Of a DNA stretch of 30,762 nt, positions 18,265 through 25,283 are shown piece after piece. The DNA comes from JBBRLG01 sp038231495. Lineage in GTDB: Bacteria > Planctomycetota > Planctomycetia > Gemmatales > Gemmataceae. The position numbers were made by a program, and so were the translations under genes. Every line of letters starts with the position of its first letter. Position 1 is the first letter of the stretch. The notes below the pieces were generated by a model. That model did not search any database. It saw only the letters and a list, made by a program, of their open reading frames with translations, and was not told where the DNA came from. The stretch spans positions 1-30,762 of the forward strand of contig JBBRLG010000012.1 of the NCBI GenBank assembly GCA_038231495.1. Reading direction: 5' to 3'.

Positions 18265-18467
18265 GCTTCCCCCCAACCCCCTCGGGGCACCAAACCAAGC
18301 GACGGGATACGGCCGACAACGGGGTCGCCGGCCTTCCAAAAGGAACTATAGCTCGTCTTTTTGGATTTGTGGGTGGACGGCGGCTGAATGATTACGGCCG
18401 CTGGCGGCTTTGCGCTCAGCCCGGTCGTGGATGCTGGTCCGTGGCGAACTGGCTGCGTAAACTGCCT

Positions 18468-18499
18468 GGCGAGCGTCGAGGCGTAAGCCCGACGTGGGG
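18468..18499. repeat. Single arm of the GGCGTAAGCCCGACGT repeat
   Basis: Nearly identical to the left arm of the hairpin at 9823-9857 (one difference in the first 28 bases). No opposite arm is nearby. It lies about 40 bases before the lipoate ligase start. Confidence 0.65.
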
Positions 18500-18539
18500 C
18501 CAACCGATCCAGGCCGTCGCACCGCGGCAGAGGTGAAGC

Positions 18540-19256
18540 GTGAACTTCCTCGATCAAACGCTGGCGACGCCGGCCGAAAACCTTGCGCTGGACGAGGCGT
18601 TGTTGCTCGAAGCGGAGGCGGGCCACGGCGACGAGACGTTGCGCGTGTGGGAGTCGCAAACCCCGGCGGTGGTCCTCGGCTCCGGCTGCAAGCTGGCGGA
18701 AGACGTGGACGAGGCGGCGTGCGCCCGCGATCGCGTGGCGGTGTTGCGGCGGTCGAGCGGCGGCGGCACGGTACTGCTAGGTAGGGGCTGTCTCCTCTAC
18801 AGTCTCGTCCTGCGGTCCGACATTCTTGCCGAATTAGGAGGTATTCACTCTTCTTACGCTTATATTCTCGAACGCACGATCCGCGCCCTGGCGGACGTGG
18901 CTCCGGGGCTTGAAGCGGTCGGCATCAGCGACCTTGCCGTCAGCGGGTTGAAATGTTCCGGCAACGCCCAGCAGCGCAAACGGCACCACCTTCTGCACCA
19001 CGGCACGCTCTTGTACGCATTCTCGCTGGAACAAGTCGGGACGTATCTGCACCTGCCCCGACGGCAACCGGACTACCGCCAGGGACGCGACCACGACGCC
19101 TTTCTCTGCAACCTGCCCCTGGGGCGCGATGAATTAGTGCGTCGATTGCAGGCGGTGTGGCATGCCGACCAAAGGATTGACACCATCCCCGGCGCGGTCG
19201 TCGCCCAACTGGTGCAGGAGAAATACGGTTCAGACGCCTGGACCCGGCGGCGCTGA
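18540..19256 (+). CDS. lplA: Lipoate-protein ligase A family protein
   Basis: A 238-residue member of the BPL/LPL catalytic family, which attaches lipoate (or octanoate) to lipoyl domains of 2-oxoacid dehydrogenases and GcvH. Visible: the N-terminal NLALDEALL helix, the RRSSGGGTV motif (70-78), and the lysine motif SGLKCSGNAQQRK with Lys138, followed by LLHHGTLL. The GTG at 18540 follows AGAGG at good spacing. The protein is shorter than E. coli LplA (about 337 residues) and lacks its C-terminal accessory domain, which is common in LplA-like and LipM-like enzymes. It could therefore be an octanoyl/lipoyl transferase rather than an ATP-dependent ligase. Its 3' end overlaps the next gene by 27 bases on the opposite strand. 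Confidence 0.85.
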   Translation: MNFLDQTLATPAENLALDEALLLEAEAGHGDETLRVWESQTPAVVLGSGCKLAEDVDEAACARDRVAVLRRSSGGGTVLLGRGCLLYSLVLRSDILAELGGIHSSYAYILERTIRALADVAPGLEAVGISDLAVSGLKCSGNAQQRKRHHLLHHGTLLYAFSLEQVGTYLHLPRRQPDYRQGRDHDAFLCNLPLGRDELVRRLQAVWHADQRIDTIPGAVVAQLVQEKYGSDAWTRRR

Positions 19257-19273
19257 CGGCGGCGTCTGAACCG
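19226..19273. terminator. Hairpin shared by two convergent gene ends
   Basis: CGGTTCAGACGCC (19226-19238) and its exact complement (19261-19273) form a 13-bp stem with a 22-base loop. Both stop codons (19230-19232 minus, 19254-19256 plus) lie within the structure. There is no U tract, so intrinsic termination is uncertain. Confidence 0.4.
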
Positions 19274-19610
19274 CGGCCAGCACGGCCTCGATTTCCTGGA
19301 CGCAGCCGGTCAACGACAGGGCGGCCATCTGGAAATTGGTGTGGTCCGACACGCGGCGGAACTCCGCGGCAAAGAGTACCGCCACGCGCCGCAGCTTGGG
19401 CAGCTTGCCCCGGATGCGGTGCAGGTAATCCTTGTAATCCTGGCGCTGGGAGGCCGGCTCGACGGCGCGCACGTAGTCGAAGATCGTGCGCGGCACGTCG
19501 AGCAGTTCCGCGTCGTCCTGGATTTCGTCGGCGTGCTTGAGGAACGTGCGCACCATCCAGGCGTGGGCGAGGATCGTCGTCAGGCGTTCGACCGCTTCGT
19601 TCGGAGTCAT
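19230..19610 (-). CDS. Small helical protein of unknown function
   Basis: A 126-residue protein I do not recognise. It is predicted almost wholly helical (AVERLTTILAHAWMVRTFLKHADEI, DYKDYLHRIRGKLPKLRRVAVLFAAEFRRV, MAALSLTGCVQEIEAVLAAV) with a Pro-rich C-terminal tail. There is no signal peptide or transmembrane helix. The ATG at 19610 starts the ordered part; the frame is open upstream to 19766, but that part would overlap the downstream gene's antisense with no structure. The ribosome site is weak. The overlap with lplA and the reading-frame quality support a real gene, but the function is unknown. Confidence 0.6.
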   Translation of the reverse strand: MTPNEAVERLTTILAHAWMVRTFLKHADEIQDDAELLDVPRTIFDYVRAVEPASQRQDYKDYLHRIRGKLPKLRRVAVLFAAEFRRVSDHTNFQMAALSLTGCVQEIEAVLAAVQTPPSAPPGPGV

Positions 19611-19630
19611 GGCCGTCGTGCCCGGTGAAA

Positions 19631-20203
19631 TCAAGGATTTGGGGTCGTCGCGTCCGGTGCCGGGTTGGTAGCCGGGGGGGCTTGCGGCCGGTTGGCGGCC
19701 TCCAGTTCCTCTTTGGAGAACAACACGAGGGCCGCGCCGAGTCCGACCAGGATGATGCCGACCCACAGCTTCCAGCCGGGCGGCAATTCGAGATGGAAGT
19801 CAAAGGGGGAACCCACCTTCGGATGCCAGATCATGCTGACCACGGTGTTGATAATCGGGGCGAGTCCGAAGATCAAGGGGGCGATATAGAACGCGCTTTC
19901 ACTTCCCTGGCCCGCCGCCTTCGCCGCATAGATGACCATCAGCGCGCCGATGGCACCCGCCGCACCCGCCGCGGAGGCGAAGATGAGGCCGGTCGGTTTC
20001 ATCGCCGGCCAATCCGCCTGTTTGGTAAGGAACATGACGAGCGGGAACAACACGGCGATCAGGACGTAGGCCACCCCCACGCACAGCAGCGCCGCGAACC
20101 GGTTGCCGCCCAGTGCCTTGCCGCCGAACGCGATCAAGGGGACGTAAGTGCCCCACGCCAGGCCGGCAATAACCACGTATAGCAACCACTCTTTGTTACC
20201 CAT
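19631..20203 (-). CDS. Half-size DMT/EamA-like membrane protein
   Basis: A 190-residue inner-membrane protein with about five hydrophobic helices (about 8-28, 39-60, 71-93, 103-124 and 147-162). The N-terminal WLLYVVIAGLAWGTYVPLI pattern recalls the drug/metabolite (DMT/EamA) transporter family, where small members act as dimers. The C-terminal tail is Pro/Asn-rich and polar. GAGGAG lies 9 bases upstream of the ATG. Substrate unknown. Same strand as the ABC permease, whose end lies 57 bases upstream of this start, so readthrough transcription is possible. Confidence 0.7.
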   Translation of the reverse strand: MGNKEWLLYVVIAGLAWGTYVPLIAFGGKALGGNRFAALLCVGVAYVLIAVLFPLVMFLTKQADWPAMKPTGLIFASAAGAAGAIGALMVIYAAKAAGQGSESAFYIAPLIFGLAPIINTVVSMIWHPKVGSPFDFHLELPPGWKLWVGIILVGLGAALVLFSKEELEAANRPQAPPATNPAPDATTPNP

Positions 20204-20260
20204 GAAACCAGACTCCTCAAGAAACCGTGTCGAACATCAATTCCGGGCGTCTCACCTTCT

Positions 20261-23200
20261 TTATTCCCGGCGCAACGCGGGAATCAGCGGCGCGCGGAGC
20301 GTACCAATAACCGCCACCGCCCCGGCAGCCAGGCCAACAACAAGGACGACGCCGAACAGAGCGAGCAGTTGTAGCCAGGGCACTTGTCCACCGCCGCCGA
20401 ACAGGTGCGGAGCGACCGCCACCAGGGCCGACGCCGCGCCCGCCCCCAGTCCGAGCAGCAAGAGGAAGCCGTTCTCCGCCAGCACCAACCAACCCAGCTT
20501 GAGCCGGCGGAAGCCCAGGGCACGCAACAATGCCAACTCTCCGCGGCGCTCCCACACGCCCCGCAACAGCACGACTCCTAGCCCCAGGGAGCCTAGGACC
20601 AGGCCCAGCCCGCCAAGTGCCTGGAACGTCGTGAGGTAGGTGTTTTCGACGGCCAGGTAGGACGCGAGCCGGTCGCTGGTGCGCGTGACTTCGACGCCGC
20701 GGTCCGCCAGGCCGATTTCCAGCAACTCCTTGACCCGGTCGGCTTGCTCCGGCGGCGTCTCGATCAGGAAGAAGTTATAACCCTCCTGGTTGGGGTAAAG
20801 TCGCAAGAAGTGATCTTCCGACAGCAGGAGGCCGCTCTGGAAAACGCTGTCTTGCAGTAAGCCGTCGATGTGCAAGGGCCGTGGCGTGCCGGCTTCGTCG
20901 GGGACCGGGAAGTCCTTGCCTTGGCCCGAATGCAGCATCCACACGACGGTGTTTTGTTCGCCGAACACGGGCACCGCCGCGCCGTCGCGGCGGAGAATTT
21001 GCCAGGGGTTGTCACCCTCCTCCGGCGTCCCGGCGTCGGTGGAGGCGAAGCGGAAACCGCCGCGGTCGAGCAAGCCTGCCGGCACTCCCAGGAGCCGCGG
21101 TCGCGTCGGTTGGAACAGGTTCAAACAGCTGGCGTCGTCACCGGCGCGGACGCGGAAGGCGTAGAAATGCGTTTGACCTAATACCCCGCTCATGTCGGCC
21201 CGCTGCGCCTCGCGGTCCGCGAAGGCCAGCTTGCCGAGGAGCCTGGTTTCCAGCTGGTTTAGCAGATCGGCGCGGCCCTGGTCGCTGTTGAGGTCCTGGA
21301 ACAAGGGCAGGTCCGTTTCGGCGAGCAGCACGAAGCCGCCGCTCGGCGACGTGCGCGTTGTTTCGGCCGTAGCGGGTTCGCGGCGAAACGCCTCGACGGC
21401 CACCACGAGAAACGCGGCGGCGGCGAGCAGGCCGCAAGTGAGGAGGCTGCGCAGCGGATGCCGGGCAGCGTTGCGGACGCCGAGACGGCCGACGCCCCAC
21501 CAGCCGTGGCCGACGACGGTGCCGGGCCGGGTCCGGTGCATCCAAACCCACACCGCCCCCAGACACGCGGTCAGGAGGAGCAGGCCGCTGCCGAAAAAAG
21601 TAGAAGCCTTCATCTCGTCGTCGGCGACGTAGGGCGAACACGCCAGCAGGATGACGGCACCGACGGCCGACCCGATCGTCAGCCACAAAGCCCAGCTGCC
21701 CCCGCGCCGGGAGGGGCCGACGCGCTCCGTGGTGGTCTGGCCGGCGAGCAGCGCACTCGGGGCGACGCGCCCGAACAACAGCACGCACAGGACAATGGTC
21801 AGCAGGCTCACGCCGAAGGAGCCGAGCGCCCCGTACACGAGGCTGGCAACGCCGACGTGCGGTTGCAAAAACGAGGTGAGCGTGCCGCCCGGCCACACGG
21901 CCCCCAGGAAGCGAACGAGCAAGCCGGCGTAGAGGACCGCGACAACGGTTCCGACCGCCGCACCCACCGCCGCGAGGATTGCCCCCTCGGCCAACAGGAC
22001 GACGACGATCCGTGAACGCCGGAAACCCGTGGCCATCAGCAGGCCGATTTCGGACGCCCGGCGGTCCAGGTTTAGCCGGACCAGCAGGCCGACCAGCAGC
22101 AACGCCGCCGCGATGAGGAAGAAGCTGAAGCTCAGAAACAGCATGGAAAAGTCCGTGCCGCCGGCACTGGCCGCCAGGGCGTCCGTCTTGAGTTTCTGGA
22201 AAACAAAGCCGCCGTCTTGCGGCTTGAGCTGCGCCCGCAGCGTTTGGCGAAACTCCCCTGCCGCCTTTGTCGTGTTGCCGTTGGCAGCGGCCAGGCGCAC
22301 GGAGGTAAGCTTGCCAAAACGGCTGCCCCACAGCCGCTGACCGGCGGCGAGCGTGACGTACGCCTTGGGCGTCGTGCGGTAGGCTTCCCAGTATTTCTCG
22401 TTGGCGTCGCCGGAGCGGATGCGGCTGTTGTCGTAGGGGAACGGCGGGTTCCAGTCGGTCATCGACAGCTTGTCCGTGACGCCCGGAAAGGCCGGCGTCA
22501 AGTCCGGGTCCGCGGCACCACCTGCGAGCGGCACAAAGCCGGCCAGGCGAAAATGGGCCACCGCCTCGCGCGGCTCGCCGTGGTGTTCCGGCTCGAAGTA
22601 ACGCAAGAAAACGTCGTCGCCGACCTTGGCGTGCAACGGCGAATCCTTCCAGTCGGCCAGAAGGATCTCGTCGTCGCGCAATTGGGTTACGCCCGCAGGA
22701 CGAACCACGCCGAGCGGCGACGGCTGTGCCGGGTCGAGGGCCGCGACGATGGAGTAGGGAATCCCCTGGAACAGCGGCGTCGGCCCCCCGGCGGCGCACT
22801 CGGCATAAGAGACTTTACCGATGGTATTTGCCAGATAAACGAGCGTTGGAGCAGCGCGCAGGCCGCTATCCTTGGCCGCCACCAGCGCGGCGTCGGCGAC
22901 CGGTTGCTCCAAAAGGAGTTGCGTGCTTTCGAGGCTCAGGTAGTTGCGCTGGGAATGATAGAACGCCGACAGCGCGGTCCGCGAAATGGCTGCCGTCGGC
23001 GCCGGCGGCAACGCCGCCAACAGGTTGCGCGGCAATTTGCCACGCCATTCGTCCGGCTCCAGTTGGTCATCGCGGTTGGTGTCGAGCCTGGCAAACAAGG
23101 ACCGCACGCGCTCCTCCGGGTCGTGCAGTACCAGGCCCCAATCTTCGAGTTGCAGGTGCTGATTCAGGTCGTCGGCCAGCGTCGCGGTCGGTTTGCCGAC

Positions 23201-23899
23201 AAGGAGTGCGTTGATTTTGCCCGGCAAATTGAGCTTCGTTTGCAGCACGTCCAGGGGGACGAACGCCGTACGCGGCGCGTCGAGGTTGGGCCGCAGGCTA
23301 AAGGGATCGACCGGGTCGTCCGGCGTCAAAACATTGGCAACGTCGAAGGTCAATTCGTTGACGACTTCCTCGCTGCTACGGCGACCCAGGAGCGATTCGC
23401 GCGGCACGTCGCTCGGCTTTTGGAGGCGCAGGGCGATGCGGTCGCCTTTGTACACCTTCAATTCGCGGGCCAACGTGCTGTTCAACCACGCCGACGCCGG
23501 TGAGCCTTTACCCGCCGCTGGTGCGGGAAAATCGCGGTCGGGAAAGAACCGGCGATCCACGCCCATCACCGTCACGCCGCGCAGGGAGCGCTCGGCGTCA
23601 TCCGGCCCTTTGACCGTCGCCGTCGCCTGCAACAGGATGGCCGGGCACAAACGCTCGGCGGACTGGCTCGATTGCAGTTCCTCCGCCAGTCCCTCGCGGA
23701 AGAAGCGCGGCGCGATCAGTGCCTCATCGACCCAGCCGAGCCGTCGCAGCGTCAAGTCGCGGAGACTGCCGCGCAGCGAATCGCCGACGAGCAACGCGCC
23801 GGTGAGGACCGCCGTGCCGACGACGACGCCGAGAAAAACGGCAAGGTTGCCGCGCCAATGGAACAGCAGATTGCGGAGGATGAGCCGGAACGTCGTCAT
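20261..23899 (-). CDS. FtsX/MacB-type ABC transporter permease with inserted EF-hand
   Basis: A 1212-residue membrane subunit of an ABC exporter or mechanotransmitter. Seen: an N-terminal TM (about 16-39) with the MacB-like sequence FLGVVVGTAVLTGALLVGDSLRG; a large external region (40-580); a first FtsX helix group (about 583-710, with the cytoplasmic motif ASEIGLLMATGFRR); more helices about 735-845; a second external region; and a C-terminal FtsX group (about 1085-1200, with RRGELALLRALGFRR). This is the two-FtsX-domain layout. Odd: residues 273-284 form a canonical 12-residue EF-hand loop (DTNRDDQLEPDE) inside the first external region. The gene begins one base after the ATPase stop, so translation is coupled. 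Likely cargo: lipoprotein, lipid or peptide; unknown. Confidence 0.9.
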   Translation of the reverse strand: MTTFRLILRNLLFHWRGNLAVFLGVVVGTAVLTGALLVGDSLRGSLRDLTLRRLGWVDEALIAPRFFREGLAEELQSSQSAERLCPAILLQATATVKGPDDAERSLRGVTVMGVDRRFFPDRDFPAPAAGKGSPASAWLNSTLARELKVYKGDRIALRLQKPSDVPRESLLGRRSSEEVVNELTFDVANVLTPDDPVDPFSLRPNLDAPRTAFVPLDVLQTKLNLPGKINALLVGKPTATLADDLNQHLQLEDWGLVLHDPEERVRSLFARLDTNRDDQLEPDEWRGKLPRNLLAALPPAPTAAISRTALSAFYHSQRNYLSLESTQLLLEQPVADAALVAAKDSGLRAAPTLVYLANTIGKVSYAECAAGGPTPLFQGIPYSIVAALDPAQPSPLGVVRPAGVTQLRDDEILLADWKDSPLHAKVGDDVFLRYFEPEHHGEPREAVAHFRLAGFVPLAGGAADPDLTPAFPGVTDKLSMTDWNPPFPYDNSRIRSGDANEKYWEAYRTTPKAYVTLAAGQRLWGSRFGKLTSVRLAAANGNTTKAAGEFRQTLRAQLKPQDGGFVFQKLKTDALAASAGGTDFSMLFLSFSFFLIAAALLLVGLLVRLNLDRRASEIGLLMATGFRRSRIVVVLLAEGAILAAVGAAVGTVVAVLYAGLLVRFLGAVWPGGTLTSFLQPHVGVASLVYGALGSFGVSLLTIVLCVLLFGRVAPSALLAGQTTTERVGPSRRGGSWALWLTIGSAVGAVILLACSPYVADDEMKASTFFGSGLLLLTACLGAVWVWMHRTRPGTVVGHGWWGVGRLGVRNAARHPLRSLLTCGLLAAAAFLVVAVEAFRREPATAETTRTSPSGGFVLLAETDLPLFQDLNSDQGRADLLNQLETRLLGKLAFADREAQRADMSGVLGQTHFYAFRVRAGDDASCLNLFQPTRPRLLGVPAGLLDRGGFRFASTDAGTPEEGDNPWQILRRDGAAVPVFGEQNTVVWMLHSGQGKDFPVPDEAGTPRPLHIDGLLQDSVFQSGLLLSEDHFLRLYPNQEGYNFFLIETPPEQADRVKELLEIGLADRGVEVTRTSDRLASYLAVENTYLTTFQALGGLGLVLGSLGLGVVLLRGVWERRGELALLRALGFRRLKLGWLVLAENGFLLLLGLGAGAASALVAVAPHLFGGGGQVPWLQLLALFGVVLVVGLAAGAVAVIGTLRAPLIPALRRE

Positions 23900-23900
23900 G

Positions 23901-24620
23901 TCAACGCTCCGTTGTCGAGGCCGCGGGGACGCCGGCTGAAGTGGGATTTGGCAACGTTTGCAAGCTGCCGTCGTCCATGACGAGGGTGCGTGGGAAGGTG
24001 TCGGCCAGTTCCTGGCTGTGAGTGACGACGATCAGGATGGTGTTCTCTTCGCGGTGCAGGTCGAGCAGGAGTTGCCCGACGACGCGGGCGCTACGGCGGT
24101 CGAGGTTGCCGGTGGGTTCGTCGGCCAGGAGCAGCACCGGCCGGTGGATCAAGGCCCGCGCCACGGCGACGCGCTGCCGTTCGCCGCCCGACAACTCGGC
24201 GGGCCGGTGGTCGAGCCGCCCCGACAGTCCGACTCGTTCGAGGAGGTGCCGCGCCCGTTTCTGCACTTCGCTTGCGTCGTCGCGCCCAACGAGGGTCGGA
24301 ATTAGCACGTTTTCCAGCACGGAACACTGCGGCAGCAGGTGGTGGTCCTGAAAAACAAAGCCGATGTGCCGATTGCGGAAGTCGGCGAGGAAGCGTTCTT
24401 GTAGCGTAAACGGGTCGGTGCCTTCCAGTCGGACGGTGCCAGACGTTGGCCGGTCGAGGGTGCCGAGCAGGTGCAGCAGCGTACTCTTGCCGGAGCCGGA
24501 CGGCCCCATGACGGCGACCGCTTCGCCGCGCTGGACGGCGAGCGAAACGTCGCGCAGGATTGGCAACGGTCCGCTCCGTGTCGGGTAGTCTTTGCAAAGG
24601 TGATCGACTTGCAGGGCCAT
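23901..24620 (-). CDS. ABC transporter ATP-binding protein (LolD/MacB type)
   Basis: A 239-residue nucleotide-binding subunit that powers the adjacent FtsX-type permease. All motifs are intact: Walker A GPSGSGKS 39-46, Q-loop Gln91, signature LSGGERQR 143-150, Walker B VLLLADEP 162-169 followed by TGNLD, and H-loop His201 (VVTHSQE). The LADEPTGNLD sequence is typical of the LolD/MacB/FtsE group. The stop TGA (23901-23903) and the permease ATG (23899) are one base apart. The ATG at 24620 gives the normal family N-terminus; the ribosome site is weak. Confidence 0.95.
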   Translation of the reverse strand: MALQVDHLCKDYPTRSGPLPILRDVSLAVQRGEAVAVMGPSGSGKSTLLHLLGTLDRPTSGTVRLEGTDPFTLQERFLADFRNRHIGFVFQDHHLLPQCSVLENVLIPTLVGRDDASEVQKRARHLLERVGLSGRLDHRPAELSGGERQRVAVARALIHRPVLLLADEPTGNLDRRSARVVGQLLLDLHREENTILIVVTHSQELADTFPRTLVMDDGSLQTLPNPTSAGVPAASTTER

Positions 24621-24934
24621 TGGCAGAACACTTCAAGGAGTGAGCAAGGCCAGAACACCGCGGCCGCAGGAAGTCCTCCCGGAGGGACTTTTCCGCAGTC
24701 CTTAAACTATTCGCCCGGCGGGACTTCCGCAAGACTACCTTGCGGACCTTCAGCACCAAAAGTACCGACGCGAAGGACTTACGTTTACCGAAAGACGCCA
24801 ACGGGTTGAACGCGCGTCCTCATCCCGAGGGAATACGCGCGAGCGCGTAGCGGTTCGAGACGTGGGACGGTATGATTGGTTGCACAGGGGAATTGAAGTT
24901 CTGGCAGTCCTCGGCGACAGGGAGGACGATCGCG

Positions 24935-25000
24935 GTGAATCGCGCTGAGTTACAGAGGCTATCCCAGGTGCGGGTCCGCGATGCGCCTTTCCGAGGCTGA
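24935..25000 (+). pseudogene. Probable 5' remnant of a HEPN-domain gene
   Basis: GTG at 24935, preceded by GGAGG at 9 bases, encodes VNRAELQRLSQVRVRDAPFRG and then a stop at 24998. The first 16 residues closely follow the usual start of HEPN-domain proteins (MNRADLQ-LA--RI-EA...), where the next residues would be a LLDAG...GAYYLAGYAVE segment; that part is missing. The functional ribosome site with only a stub of protein suggests a truncated gene. Family assignment rests on a short match. Confidence 0.45.
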
Positions 25001-25163
25001 ATCTCCCGGCGACGACGCCAAGGTGAAGCGACTCCTGATGTTCCTCGATCCCAAGATGGCGACCGTGGATTTTACCGAAGGTCAATTGCAGATAGGGGTC
25101 GATGACGAGCCGCAACCGTTGATAGTCCAACTGAAAGCAACCTGGAAAGGCAAGCAAGACTGA
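24981..25163 (+). CDS. Small unassigned ORF, possibly a gene fragment
   Basis: A 60-codon frame that starts inside the HEPN remnant in another frame and ends 7 bases before a hairpin repeat. The product (MRLSEAESPGDDAKVKRLL...) has a mixed composition and two or three predicted beta-strands (TVDFTEGQLQIGVDD, PLIVQLKATW). No family is recognised and there is no clear ribosome site. It could be the tail of a degraded gene. Confidence 0.25.
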   Translation: MRLSEAESPGDDAKVKRLLMFLDPKMATVDFTEGQLQIGVDDEPQPLIVQLKATWKGKQD

Positions 25164-25170
25164 ATCGGCG

Positions 25171-25216
25171 TACCGCTTGCGGCGTTGCGGCATTCTTCGC
25201 AACGCCGCAAGCGGTA
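25171..25216. repeat. 19-bp perfect hairpin (CCGCTTGCGG family)
   Basis: TACCGCTTGCGGCGTTGCG (25171-25189) pairs exactly with 25198-25216 around an 8-base loop. A single arm of this type lies at 8556-8574, and the core recurs at 15023-15034 and 28579-28628. Confidence 0.82.
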
Positions 25217-25239
25217 AACCAGCGATTCCGCGCACAGCA

Positions 25240-25271
25240 GGCGAGCCGGTCGCTAACGCTCCCGGCCCGCC
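25240..25271. repeat. Decayed arm of the GGCGAGCCGGGAGCGTAAGC repeat
   Basis: It reads like the right arm of the hairpin at 11792-11823 (CCGGTCGCTAACGCTCCCGG, one change in the core) joined to a short GGCGAG start. It lies 12 bases past the kinase stop. Confidence 0.55.
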
Positions 25272-25283
25272 TAACGAAAAGTG

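Larger units (their letters stand above)
24621..25283. other. Intergenic region with gene remnants and hairpins
   Basis: 663 bases between the kinase stop and the ABC ATPase start, both on the minus strand. It contains an imperfect palindrome near 24669-24688, a probable HEPN gene remnant (24935-25000), an unassigned 60-codon frame (24981-25163), a 19-bp perfect hairpin (25171-25216) and a single repeat arm (25240-25271). Confidence 0.6.
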
